A DNA stretch of 64,000 nucleotides, taken from the NCBI GenBank assembly GCA_965263225.1, contig CBDHHG010000009.1, positions 148,473-212,472 of the forward strand, read 5' to 3'. Source of the DNA: DT-111 sp965263225 (lineage in GTDB: Bacteria; Bacteroidota; Bacteroidia; Chitinophagales; Saprospiraceae). Below the pieces are notes generated by a model, which was not told where the DNA came from, ran no database searches, and was given only the letters and a program-made list of their open reading frames with translations. Shown here in pieces: positions 1 to 12,600 of this stretch; position 1 is the stretch's first letter; each line of letters starts with the position of its first letter. The translations under genes and the position numbers were made by a program.

Positions 1-1
1 A

Positions 2-1777
2 GGTTACACGCATGCCCCTATTCCCTTCTATATATCCAGTAAGGGGTATGGCGTTTTAATTAACTCCCCTCAGCGAGTGAAAATACATGTAGGTGTAAGT
101 AATCGCAAGGACAGCCAGCTTCCAGCGTTGGTAGACAGAACTACTGGCGGAAGCAAATGGGCGGCCCGCCCGCTCTCTGATGCGGTGGAAGCAAGTGCCA
201 TTGGAACTGGCATGGAAGTCTATGTCTTTGGGGGTAAGACTATTCTGGAAGTGGTACAACGATATAATTTATTTTGTGGAGGAGGGGTGCTGCCTCCAAA
301 GTGGGGTTTAGGATTTTGGCATCGCGTACATACGCAAAGCTCCGACCAGGATGTTTACAAAGAAATAGCAGATTTTAAAAAGAACGATTTTCCTTTAGAC
401 GTAATTGGCTTGGAACCCGGCTGGCAAAGCTTCGCCTATCCCTGTTCCTATGATTGGGATGATTCACGCTTCCCTAACCCGGGAAAGTTTGTCGATCAGC
501 TTTCTCAACAAGGAATCAAGCTTAATCTTTGGGAGAATCCCTACGTGGCTCCAAGTTCTAGCATGTATTCATCTATAAAACCGTACACTGGCAGCCATAC
601 CGTCTGGTTGGGCGAGGTGCCTGATTATACACTAGAGGTAGCTCAACAAATTTTGTTACAACATCATCAAAAGAAGCACCTGGACTTGGGCGTCAGTGGT
701 TATAAATTGGATGAAGTGGATGGGTATGACGTCTGGTTATGGCCGGACCATGCTTCCTTCCCTTCAGGACATGATGCTGTAGAAATCAGGCAGCTCTATG
801 GACTCATCTTGCAGCATCTCCTGCAAGAACATCTGCGAAAGCAAAACCGACGAACTTACAACTTGGTCCGTTCTTCCTATATTGGAGCTAGTGATAAAAG
901 TGCTGTCATTTACAGCGACTACTACCAGCACAAACCCTATGTAACGGCCCTCGCCAACTCGTCCCTATCTGGCCTACTGTGGACACCTGAAATAAGAAGC
1001 GCTAAATCCGCAGAGGAGTGGATCCGACGATTCCAAACGGTTTGCTTCTCTCCCCTGATGATGCTCAATGCCTGGTACAGCGGAACCAAACCCTGGAGTT
1101 TCCCCGAGGTGACCGATGAGGTACGCGAGGTGGTAATCTTGCGAAAAAGGCTCCTACCCTATCTCTACACGGCGTTTTATGATTATCAGCAAAGTGGTAT
1201 TCCTCCCTTCAGAGCTATGGTGTTAGAACAGGGTTTTGCTCAAGATGAAAAACTAGTTGGTGATCAATTAGACGATATCACCAATCCATATGCTGAACTA
1301 CAGCGTCTAGAGGTAAGCGACCAATACCTGATGGGACCATCCCTGCTAGTGGCTCCGGTTTTCACCGGCGAAAAAAGCCGAAAAGTCATTTTGCCTAAAG
1401 GTAAATGGTATGATTTTTACACGGGTCAATTTGTTGGCGAAGAAGAGACGATAACTATCGACGCAGATTGGGGCCACATCCCGCTATTTGTCAAAAATGG
1501 TGGAATAATCCCGATGATTGCTAAAGGTGAGGATCTAAACAGTAACAAGCCCAAGTTGGAGGTCCGCCACTATGGAACAAAAGGCAATCGTTATCTTTTG
1601 TATAATGATGATGGGGTAAGTTATGACTTTGAAAAAGGGCAATTCACGATCACGGAGTTCCTGGTAGATCGCAATCAGGAGGGAGAGCTGCAAGGGAAAA
1701 GCATTTTAAACACTACTAACCGACAATTCTCCTTTGGTGAAGTAGAATGGAGGTGGATGTCATCGGGTACCCAATAG
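2..1777 (+). CDS. Glycoside hydrolase family 31 protein, 5'-truncated by window edge
   Basis: Alpha-glucosidase/alpha-xylosidase-type enzyme that hydrolyses terminal alpha-linked sugars; the substrate cannot be told. The frame is open from base 2. The residues before the first GTG (base 77) read PFYISSKGYGVLINS, a typical GH31 N-terminal beta-domain segment, so the true start lies left of the window. A TIM-barrel follows: FWHRVHTQ, then LDVIGLEPGWQS, the region YKLDEVDGYDV expected to carry the nucleophile aspartate, and IYSDYYQ near the expected acid/base. After it come a beta-sandwich with LLVAPVFT and the C-terminal GKWYDFYTG segment, both usual in the family. At least 591 residues are present. 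No signal peptide is visible because the start is missing. The family call is firm; the specificity is unknown. Confidence 0.88.
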   Translation, partial: GYTHAPIPFYISSKGYGVLINSPQRVKIHVGVSNRKDSQLPALVDRTTGGSKWAARPLSDAVEASAIGTGMEVYVFGGKTILEVVQRYNLFCGGGVLPPKWGLGFWHRVHTQSSDQDVYKEIADFKKNDFPLDVIGLEPGWQSFAYPCSYDWDDSRFPNPGKFVDQLSQQGIKLNLWENPYVAPSSSMYSSIKPYTGSHTVWLGEVPDYTLEVAQQILLQHHQKKHLDLGVSGYKLDEVDGYDVWLWPDHASFPSGHDAVEIRQLYGLILQHLLQEHLRKQNRRTYNLVRSSYIGASDKSAVIYSDYYQHKPYVTALANSSLSGLLWTPEIRSAKSAEEWIRRFQTVCFSPLMMLNAWYSGTKPWSFPEVTDEVREVVILRKRLLPYLYTAFYDYQQSGIPPFRAMVLEQGFAQDEKLVGDQLDDITNPYAELQRLEVSDQYLMGPSLLVAPVFTGEKSRKVILPKGKWYDFYTGQFVGEEETITIDADWGHIPLFVKNGGIIPMIAKGEDLNSNKPKLEVRHYGTKGNRYLLYNDDGVSYDFEKGQFTITEFLVDRNQEGELQGKSILNTTNRQFSFGEVEWRWMSSGTQ

Positions 1778-2357
1778 GGCAGCTTAGTCCTAGCTGAGGC
1801 TATGAGGTTGAGGGCCATATTAGTCCACGATATTACATCCTGGGATACTTAATCTAAAAGCTAGATTCTGACGATAAATTTCAATACTACGTCTAATAAA
1901 TTCTTGAAAAGAAAAAATTAATATTAAATTTACGACTATCTTAAAAAAATAGACTTAAGGCTTACACTCAAAATGACCAAAACTTCCCTCAACTGATGAA
2001 GCTTCGGTCAAAATCCTTTGAACGCTGCACAAAAAAGTATGCTAATCCCATGAACTAAAAAGCTGTTTTACAATGATTCAGATACTTGGTTCATAATTAT
2101 TCAAGCTCTCATTACTTCAATTCCTTCACGAAAATTTATCGGTAGCAATAGCACTTCAATCTACAATAAAATCTGAGTTCTATTAACTAAACCAATATGG
2201 TCCTATGACAATGTTTGTTTTTTGAGTTTACAGATTCCGATAATTATGCGGGAAGATATATTTTCTAATCATAGCAATTATCGGAACACTTATAATCCTC
2301 ATTTTGAGCAGTCCACTAAGATTCCCAGAAAATAACCAATCAAAGCAGTCCACAATC
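1778..2357. other. Intergenic, no gene seen
   Basis: About 580 AT-rich bases between the GH31 gene and the PorP/SprF gene. No frame shows coding character. The only structure noticed is an 11-bp inverted repeat at 2235-2286, just before the next gene. Confidence 0.6.
2235..2286. repeat. 11-bp inverted repeat upstream of the adhesin operon
   Basis: TTCCGATAATT at 2235-2245 is the exact reverse complement of AATTATCGGAA at 2276-2286, with a 30-base AT-rich spacer. It ends 71 bases before the PorP/SprF start codon. It could be a pair of operator half-sites or a weak leader hairpin. No T-run follows, so a terminator is unlikely. Confidence 0.5.
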
Positions 2358-3548
2358 ATGAAAAGCTATTTCCTAAAAGCCCTTGTGCTTGTTTTTTTCA
2401 TTCTATCTGTATGCACCAACGTAGCGTTCTCACAGCTTCCGTACTTCTCCCAGTTTTATGCCGACAGAGTTAACCTAAATCCCGCCTATGCCGGTTTTGA
2501 CGAAGGATACTCCGTGACCTTAAATTATCGGGACCAATGGTTTGGTATACCAGACGGAGATCTAGGCTCTTTTGGGCAGAGTTACCGGACTTTCCAAGCC
2601 ACTGGAGAGCTACAACTACCATGTTTCATACCGGTAAAAAATATGAATATGGGTTTGGCAGTACTAGCATTTCATGACCGAGCAGGCGGGTCTCCCATGA
2701 TTACACAAGGGTTTGGTACCGCCTTCAGCTTTGAGCTAGCCGATTTGGCATTTGGGGGGCTGCTGGATCGGCTGGATCTCCGAGCGGGATTCCAAATTGG
2801 GCTCCAACAGAAAAGTGTAGACTCTAAATCACTGATTTATTCCAGTCAATTGGACCCAGTCTTAGGCTTCACGGGAAGCCCAGAGGTGATGCCCTTGTCT
2901 AGTGGTCTCTACCCAACTCTTAACGCTGGTTTCATGTTTCGAGGCTTTAAGAAGTTGGGTAAAGACCAGCTTTTAATTACGGTTGGTCTGAGCCTTTCGA
3001 ATGTCAATACTCCTCAGGAATCCTTATTAAATCTTGCCTCTGCGTTTGAAATCCCAATGGGTTATACATTTCATATGGGTTTTTCCTATGCCCATCAGCC
3101 GATGCAAGGCGTCGCTCCTAAGGTAAGTTTTGCCCCTCAATTTCGTTGGCAAAACCAATTTGGTTTGGAGTTATATACCTTTGGCGGTTTTATTCAAAGC
3201 AAAGCGCATTACGTAGGCCTCTTTTATCAAACGCCTGGTCAATCATCTAGTACGGCTGACATTACTCCTCCCTATTTTCCAGCCCAAAATACCAGAGCCT
3301 TAATCATCAACATCGGTACGGACCTCAAAACCGCATTTGATTCGCGAAGATCAAGGCATCAGAAAGATCAGGGCATTATCCTAGGGTTATCATATGATAT
3401 TAATTTAGGGGGACTTCAAGCTACCAACACACTGGGGGTGCTAGAACTTAACCTCCGTATGAACTTTCCTGGTAAAAGCAAAAATCAAAGCTGTGGTAGC
3501 TTTAGTCGATTTGAAACCTATAAAGGAAAGTGTCCCGTTAAGTTTTAA
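2358..3548 (+). CDS. PorP/SprF family outer-membrane protein
   Basis: 396 residues. The ATG at 2358 is chosen because it opens a signal peptide (MKSYFLKALVLVFFILSV, cleaved after AFSQ); the frame is open further upstream without a better start. The mature N-terminus has the family hallmark LPYFSQFYADRVNLNPAYAGF, shortened here to FSQFYADR...NPAYAG, followed by a predicted outer-membrane beta-barrel. Members of this family sit next to large type B T9SS adhesins and are needed for their surface attachment; SprF with SprB in Flavobacterium is the known case. Here it lies 56 bases upstream of such an adhesin and is probably co-transcribed with it. A second, distinct member is at 43102-44139. Confidence 0.9.
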   Translation: MKSYFLKALVLVFFILSVCTNVAFSQLPYFSQFYADRVNLNPAYAGFDEGYSVTLNYRDQWFGIPDGDLGSFGQSYRTFQATGELQLPCFIPVKNMNMGLAVLAFHDRAGGSPMITQGFGTAFSFELADLAFGGLLDRLDLRAGFQIGLQQKSVDSKSLIYSSQLDPVLGFTGSPEVMPLSSGLYPTLNAGFMFRGFKKLGKDQLLITVGLSLSNVNTPQESLLNLASAFEIPMGYTFHMGFSYAHQPMQGVAPKVSFAPQFRWQNQFGLELYTFGGFIQSKAHYVGLFYQTPGQSSSTADITPPYFPAQNTRALIINIGTDLKTAFDSRRSRHQKDQGIILGLSYDINLGGLQATNTLGVLELNLRMNFPGKSKNQSCGSFSRFETYKGKCPVKF

Positions 3549-3604
3549 ATCTCTTTCATTTCCCTTGATTCAAGTCCGCTCTTAAACCCTCTTAAAGCCT
3601 TGCA

Positions 3605-6600
3605 ATGAATAAGTATTTTGTAGTTGTGTTTTTGACCCTTTCCTCGATGGTTCAAAGTCTGGGTGGTCAAAATTGTAATGCCGACTTTACTTTTACTGTA
3701 TCTGGTTGCAATGTCGTTTCTTTCGCCCCTGCAAATTCCAGCCCAAACTTGACTTATACCTGGGATTTCGGGGATGGGAACAACTCCAGTGAATCTAACC
3801 CTTCTCATACCTTTATATCCTTTGGAAATGGAAACCAAAATTTCACTGTCCGTCTTACGGTTAATGGAGATGATTGCAATGAGGCCTCTAGCACTCAGAC
3901 GGTTAGCGTCCAACAGGTACCTGACGCCGCCATCACCGATCCCTCTGGCAATAATTTTATCAATTGTACTAGTGGAATGGTGACGATAGAAAATGCTTCA
4001 ACCACCACAGGTTCCAATACAAACTATGTAATCAATTGGGGTGTTGATGGTGTCCCCAATGCGGAAACGACAAATTTTAGCACACTTACGCACACTTACT
4101 TTTTACCTGGACAATACAACATTGAGGTGACAGTTACAGGAAGCAATGGATGTGTTCATACAGAAACCACCTCTTTTATCTTTAGTTCGACCCCGGCTAT
4201 TGGAGCAGCTTTAGCCTCCCTGGCTCCAATTTGCTTGCCAGGTTCAGCACCAATAGATATCGTCGGAGTAAGTAACAATACGCCAAATACAAGATATATT
4301 CTACAGGCCAATGACGGTTCTCCAGCAGTTGAATTTAGTCACCCGCCTCCCTCTACCGTACAGTACCCATTTTCAATGACTGCATGCGGAACCACCAGTA
4401 CCATCAATAATTCAGAATTCATGCACGCATTCCAAGTCTCTATCAGAGCAGAGACCGGTTGCCCCAATCAGAATGCGTCTGCGGCAGTAGGTCCTATTCG
4501 CACGGTAAATACGCCTTCCGCAGATTTCGAAATCAACCCGATGGACAATACCTGCCAAACCAATACTTTTCAGTTTACCAATACTTCCGAAACGGGACTA
4601 TTTTGGGAATCCAGTACCAATGAGTGTACCGATGCCCTATCCGCAAATTGGTCTATCGTTCCAAATAATGGCTATAATATTGTTGCAGGAAGTTTAACAG
4701 ATTCGGCAGGTTTCTCAGCAGATTTTACTCGCCCTGGAAACTACACCATCCGACTGGTTGTACAGAATAATTTCAATCAATCGAATACAGACCCATTTTG
4801 CGGTGATGATGTAATAGAAAAATCCATTTGTATCCTCGCTGATCCAGTCGCTGATTTCAGTATCAATGACGATGCCGGTTGCTTTCCCCATACCATTGTA
4901 TTGACCAATGAATCCAATACTTTGGATGGCTGTAAGGAAGCCAGCTATAGTTGGAACATTATGTTGGAAGCGTCCGAGTGTGCTGAAATAGAAGACTATG
5001 ACTTCATCAATGACACTGATGCCAATTCCATCGATCCAGAAATACGGTTTAATGAACCTGGGATTTATAACATCTCCTTGACTGTTTCGAATGAGTGTGG
5101 AGATGATACTTTTAACCAAACCGTAACAGTCGAAACCGCTGCCATTGGTCGACTAGACACTTTGCCTACTTTCTGCGACAACGCAACCATTAATCCAACG
5201 GTATTAGAAACGGTTTCCTGTGATATTAATGACCAACCTAGCTATTCCTGGCAGTTCCCTGGGGGCACACCCAGCACAGGTAATGGCCTGAATCCTGGGG
5301 AGATCCAATACGATGAACCAGGAACCTATAGCATCATTTTGACGACCAATAACGATTGTGGTCCATCAGAAACGACCACCAGTTTCGTAATTTTTCCCTC
5401 CCCCCCACAACCAGTACTGACCGCCAATACGCCCTGTAATGGTAGTTCTATCCAAATTAACGCATCGGGTTCAGCAGAACTCCAATATTCCTGGACTGGC
5501 CCAAATGGCTTTACCTCCAATGAACAAAACCCCATTATTGGCGAAGCTGATGCTTCCACTCGTGGTGTTTATTCTGTTACTGTAACCGACCCTAACTCAT
5601 TGTGTACCAGCGAAGCATCAATAGATGTCACGGTGGCCGACCTGATACCTGTGAGGATCACTCCAGATGATCCGGATATCTGTATCGGTCAATCCATTAC
5701 TTTGAATGCCACGGGGGCCTCTTCCTATACTTGGACGGCAGACGAGTGTCTAAGCTTAAATAGCGCTACTGGTGATCAAGTAGAAGTAAGCGCAAATACA
5801 AGCTGCATTGGTACATATAGGGTAATCGTCGTTGGTCAAGAGGATGAATGTACCAATCAAGACACCATTGAAATTACGGTATTTGATCTACCTACCATGA
5901 CTACAGACCCTAACCAAACCATCTGTGTAGGTTCCGCTGATCCGCTTGTAGGATCTCCCGACGCTAGTGATGGTGGTACGGGCTTCTGGACGGGTGACAA
6001 TATTAGTCAGGAAGGCATCTTTTCAGGGCCAGCCGGCACCCATACTGTCACCTACCACTATCGAAACGAAAATGGGTGTGAAGATAGCAGTAGCGTAAAC
6101 GTTTGTGCCATAGATAACCCCATTGCCTTATTTGATGTGGACCAAACCAACGGTTGTGTCCAATCTGGACTAGATGTACAGGTCTTAAATAGGTCTAATA
6201 CCTTAGATGCTTGCCAGGCGGCCACTTTTGCTTGGTCGGTAGAATTGGTAGATGCCGAATGTCGAACGACATCGGATGGATGGGAATTTATGAATAGTGA
6301 TCAGGATGATGAAAACCCACAGTTTCGGTTCACAAAATCTGGGCTCTACCGCATATTGTTAACCGTCGAAAATATTTGTACTACAGACACCATATCCCAA
6401 TTGATTCGAATTGGGGAAGCACCACAAGTAAGTATCGGTTCCATCGATCAAGCCTGTGATAATGCAACGATCAATCCTACCGCCGAAGTAATTAGTTGCA
6501 ACAGCCCCATAATTGGTTATTCCTGGCAGTTCCCGAACAGTACCAATACTACTTCTTCGAATGAAGAAAGCCCGACCAACATTCAGTTTGGCCCTGGCAC

Positions 6601-9600
6601 ACACGAAATTATTCTAACGGTAGAAAATGATTGCGGAACAACTGAAGATAGAATTGAATTCACTGTACTTCAGGGGCCGTCCATTGACATAGCGTTGAGC
6701 AATGATATGATCTGTAAGGGAGATGAGATTAGTGTAATCAATAATTCTACTGGAGATCAATTACTGTATACCTGGAGCGTAACCGACCCCAATGGTGCAA
6801 CCATAGATGAACCTTCCTCCGATAAACCCACTATTACTTTCAATGAAGCAGGAAATTATACTGTAACGGGAATAATTAGTAATCCCGTTTGCGATGGATT
6901 GACTTTTACAGCTCAAGTTACCGTAGGAGAAGCCCCTACAGTAGATCTTAATGGAATTGAGAATTTTTGTGAAATAGCCACCTTTACGCCTACCGCCAAT
7001 TTCAGCGAGAGAGAACAAATTGATTCGGTCAGGTGGATTTTTCCAGAGCATGCTTCCCCTGCTACTTCCACCGAATTTGAACCTGGACTCATCACCATTG
7101 ATACTACCGGAAATTATACCCTTCAAGTCTGGGTATACAATGGTTGTGGAATCGACTCTTCCACCCAATCCTTTTCCATTTTAGAAGGTCCTAATCTGGA
7201 TATCCAGATCGATACTACCTTTGCTTGTGTAGGAGAATCCATTGGCATCACGAATACTTCTACCGGAGATAACCTACAATACAATTGGTCGGCTTCGGAT
7301 CAAGGAGTACAAATTAGCAATAGCGCTGAGGCTTCACCATCATTTACTTTCAACACCGTCGGCACCTTTACCCTGACAGGTGTAGTTAGCAATCCAGTTT
7401 GCGATGGATTAACCTATACTGTAGAAGTGACCATCAGCGAACCGCCTACGGTAGATCTCAATGAAATCGAAAACTTTTGTGAAACGGCCTCTTTCACCCC
7501 CACCGCTATTTTCAGCGCAACAGAGCGAATTGATTCGGTCAGGTGGATTTTTCCAGAGCATGCTTCCCCTGCTACTTCCACCGAATTTGAACCTGGACTC
7601 ATCACCCTTGATACTACCGGAAATTATACCCTTGAAGTCTGGGTGTACAATGGTTGTGGAATCGATTCTTCCACCCAATCCTTCTCCATTTTAGAAGGTC
7701 CTAATCTGGATATCCAGATCGATACTACCTTTGCTTGCGTAGGGGAATCCATTGGCATCAACAATACTTCTACCGGAGATAACCTACAATACAACTGGTC
7801 AGCTTCGGACCAATCGGTAGAAATTAGCAATAACGCTGAGGCTTCACCATCATTTACTTTCAACACCGTCGGCACCTTTACCCTTACGGGTGTAGTTAGC
7901 AATCCAGTCTGTGATGGATTAACCTATACTGTAGAAGTGACCATCAGCGAACCGCCTACGGTAGATCTCGATGAAATCGAAAACTTTTGTGAAACGGCCT
8001 CTTTCACCCCCACCGCTATTTTCAGCGCAACAGAGCGAATTGATTCGGTCAGGTGGATTTTTCCAGAGCATGCTTCCCCTGCTACTTCCACCGAATTTGA
8101 ACCTGGACTCATCACCCTTGATACTACCGGAAATTACACCGTGGAAGTCTGGGTGTACAATGGTTGTGGAATCGATTCTTCCACCCAATCCTTTTCCATT
8201 TTAGAAGGTCCTAATCTGGATATCCAGATCGATACTACCTTTGCTTGCGTAGGGGAATCCATTGGCATCAACAATACTTCTACCGGAGATAACCTACAAT
8301 ACAACTGGTCAGCTTCGGACCAATCGGTAGAAATTAGCAATAACGCTGAGGCTTCACCATCATTTACTTTCAACACCGTCGGCACCTTTACCCTTACGGG
8401 TGTAGTTAGCAATCCAGTCTGTGATGGATTAACCTATACTGTAGAAGTGACCATCAGCGAACCGCCTACGGTAGATCTCGATGAAATCGAAGACTTTTGT
8501 GAAACGGCCTCTTTCACCCCTACCGCTATTTTCAGCGCAAGAGAGCGAATTGATTCGGTCAGGTGGATTTTCCCAGAGCATGCTTCCCCTACCACATCCA
8601 CCGAATTTGAACCTGGACTCATCACCATTGATACTACCGGAAATTACACCGTGGAAGTATGGGTATACAATGGTTGTGGAATCGACTCTTCCACCCAATC
8701 CTTTTCCATTTTAGAAGGTCCTAATCTGGATATCCAGATCGATACTACCTTTGCTTGCGTAGGGGAATCCATTGGCATCAACAATACTTCTACCGGAGAT
8801 AACCTACAATACAACTGGTCAGCTTCGGACCAATCGGTAGAAATTAGCAATAACGCTGAGGCTTCACCATCATTTACTTTCAACACCGTCGGCACCTTTA
8901 CCCTTACGGGTGTAGTTAGCAATCCAGTCTGTGATGGCTTAACCTATACTGTAGAAGTGACCATCAGCGAACCGCCTACGGTAGATCTCGATGAAATCGA
9001 AGACTTTTGTGAAACGGCCTCTTTCACCCCCACCGCTATTTTCAGCGCAAGAGAGCGAATTGATTCGGTCAGATGGATTTTTCCAGAGCATGCTTCCCCT
9101 ACCACATCCACCGAATTTGAACCTGGGCTGATCACCATTGATACTACCGGAAATTACACCGTGGGAGTCTGGGTATACAATGGTTGTGGAATCGATTCTT
9201 CCACTCAATCCTTCTCCATTTTGGCGGGCCCTAATTTGGATATCCAAATCGATACTACCTTTGCTTGTGTAGGAGAATCAATAGGTATCACCAATTTGTC
9301 CACCGGGGACAATTTAATTTATGACTGGTCTGCCTCGGATCCATCTGTATCCATTAGCGACCTCAGCATCCCGGAACCTGAATTTACATTCGATGATGTT
9401 GGGACTTTCACCATTACAGCAGTTATTAGTAGTCCAGTTTGCGAATCCATTATTTGGACAGAGACCGTTATCATTAGTGAAATCCCGGAAGTTTCATTAG
9501 ATCCCTTTGATCGCTTTTGTGGAGAAGCCAACATTAATCCTGTACCGACCTACCAAAACCTTGATTTGATTGACTCTGTTCGATGGTTTTTCCCTGATGG

Positions 9601-12600
9601 GCAACCTGAAACCAGTACTGAACTAGATCCAGACAATGTATTTTACGATTCTCCAGGTAATTATACGGTAACAATCATCGCTTATAATGGCTGTGGTCAA
9701 GATTCTGTTAGTCAAACTTTTAACGTATTTGAACCTATTGAAATTGGAGCTACTGTAGATAACGACTTTAGTTGCTCCACACCATTTAGCGTACAAGTCA
9801 CCAATACTACCGTTGGAGATGAACTCAATTATTTGTGGGAAGTTGAAGGGCCCCATGCTGATCAGGTCAGTTTTGAATCGGATGTACGAGATCCAATGTT
9901 TGTTTTCCAGGACACGGGCATTTATATTATTTTTCAAAAGGTCTTCAATGAAGTCTGTGGTGAATTGTCCTGGCGAGATACCATAAGTATCTTATCTACT
10001 CCAACGCTTCAATTATCCCCGGCAGCTGATTTCTGCCAGGAAGTGCAGTTGAGTCCAGCAATAGATTACGGAGCAAGTAGACTAGATAGTGTCAGATGGA
10101 GTTTTCCTGGTGGGGCCCCATCTACTTCTGCTGAGTTCAATCCTCAAAATATAGGGTATTCTGGTGCTGGCACCTACATCTATACCCTGACGGCTTACAA
10201 TATCTGTGGTTCTAGCATCATTAGCGATACTTTTGTGATTGATACCATCCCCATATTAGACGTTGGTCCAACTGAGGTAGTTTGCCTAGAAGATGGGGAA
10301 TTTCAAATCCCGACTCCCGAACCGCCTGGAGGTACCTGGAGTGGGCTCGGTATCATTGATAGTGAAGCAGGTTTATTTGATCCCAGCTTAACGGGGGGAG
10401 GAACACATATTGTCACCTACACCTTTGTTCAGGGAGAATGTCAAATCTCTGCGGACAAGGAAATCACCGTCATTGATTTAAGTAATGTGGAAGGAGGGCC
10501 TGATGTGTCCACCTGTGTGTCTGTAGATACCATACAGCTCACGGGAGGAGATCCTCCCGGAGGCTGGTATACGGGCCCAGGAATAGTGGATTCCATAAAT
10601 GGCTTATTCACTCCATCCGCTCTGGGATCCGGAGATTACAATATCACCTATTTTTATCAACAAGCTGGAACAGATTGCATTGGCTCGGATGATTTTTTAG
10701 TGACGGTACATCCATTGCCAAGCCCGATTATCCAGGACTTGGACGATCTATGTGTTAATATCCCAACGCCTCTTGCAAGTGCTTCTATTGGTGCCACAAG
10801 CTTTGAATGGACAATCTTTGGGGCGGATACCAGCAGATATAGTGAAGAAAATCCGGTTCACATTTTTGACACCACGGGTTTTGTAGACATCCGATTGGTT
10901 GTGACATCGGAGGCAGGATGTGTTGATTCGACCTTTACACAAGTCTTTGTATCCGGCCCGCCAATACCTAGGTTTGCCAAGGATACCAGTATGGGCTGTC
11001 CTATCCTCCCCGTCAATTTCACCAATGAAAGTATTGGTTACGAAAATGTGGAATACTTTTGGGATTTTGGAAATGGGATGACGAGTGTTGAAGAAACCCC
11101 AGGAACAGTCTATTATCAACAGGGCAGAAGAGATACCACTTACTACATTAGCTTAAGAGTGACCAATCATTGTGGGACAGCTACCTATACCGATTCTGTC
11201 ACGGTCTTCCCAAATCCTATTCCACTCTTTGATATTAACCAATATGAAGATTGTGAACCCTTTCACGCGAGATTTAACAACTTTTCGGAAGGGCTACCTG
11301 AGTCCTTTTTGTGGAATTTAGGAAATGGAACTACTTCAACGGATTCTATAGCCCCCGATCAGGTATATTTTGCTATGGATTCCATGAATGTCATTTATAC
11401 CATTGAATTAACCGCCTTCAATCAGTGTGGTGATTCAACGCTTAGTCGAGAAATCCTGGTTAAGCCGGATGATATCAGGGCCTTTTTTAGTGCCGATGTA
11501 ACCTCCGGCTGCGAACCTCTAAGCGTGAATTTTTCCAATTCAACTTCTCCAGATTCAGCCATCGTCTACAACTGGTTTTTTGGGGATGGTAATACTTCAA
11601 TTGCGAAGGATACAACTTATACCTTCTATGCCATGAATGATACCATCACCAATTATGTGGTAACGCTGGTAGCGGACAACGGATGTGGCGAAGATAGTGC
11701 GACCGTAGAAATCACTGTATTTCCAGCTCCAGAGGTCTCTTATGAAGCGCCTATTATTGCTTGTGCTCGCGATTCTGTCCCATTTTTTAATACCTCATTG
11801 GGCGTTAGCGGCACCATTTGGGATTTTGGCGATGGAGATACATCTCTAGCCACCAATCCGGTCCATATCTTTGCCTTGCCTGGAACTTATCAAGTCTCTA
11901 TGACCTCCTTTGCAGCGGATACTGGATGTCCAAATACAGTAACAAAATCGATTGAGATAAGAGATATCCCAGAGGCCAGTATGACAGCAAGTCCTCTATT
12001 TGGATGCCCCCCTCTACAGGTATCTTTTAGCAATTTAAGTTCAAATGCGGACTTTTATACCTGGGATTTCGGAGATGGAAACTCTGCGGTAGGTCAATCT
12101 CCACCTCCACATACCTATACCGAAAGCGGCACCTATCTTATAACCTTAACAGCAACGGACGAATTCGGGTGCTCCGATGATACGACTTTTGCACAAGTGA
12201 TTGTTTATCCGGTCCCTATTGCTGATTTTGAAATTGAACAAGATACAGCTTGTGGATTGCCTCAAAATATTTGCTTGCGGAATACTTCTGTTGGGGCTGA
12301 TGGCTTTGGCTGGACTTTTGGAGCTGGAGGATCACCTTCCACAGAAAATGAACCTTGTGTGGTCTACGATGCAGCTGGCAGCTATGACATACAGCTTACG
12401 GCAACAAACCAATTCCTTTGTCAAACTAGCATTACCAAAACCTTTACAGCCTACGACATACCTTTCGCAGACCTGGAAGCTGTTGATAGCGTGATCTGTA
12501 CCGATACACGAGCTACCTTTTTGAACCGATCTGAAAATGCGAGTTTTGCTCAATGGTATTTTTCCGACCTAGCTGTTGATACCAATTGGAACGGATCTTA

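Noticed and set aside
6761..9247. Sets of antisense and alternate-frame ORFs repeating every 510 bases
   Set aside because: They are shadows of the tandem repeats in the adhesin gene: the same sequences recur because the DNA recurs. They have no start signals and no protein family.
6941..9490. Possible CRISPR array
   Set aside because: The units are 510 bp, in frame and encode protein, with no short repeats or unique spacers and no cas genes.
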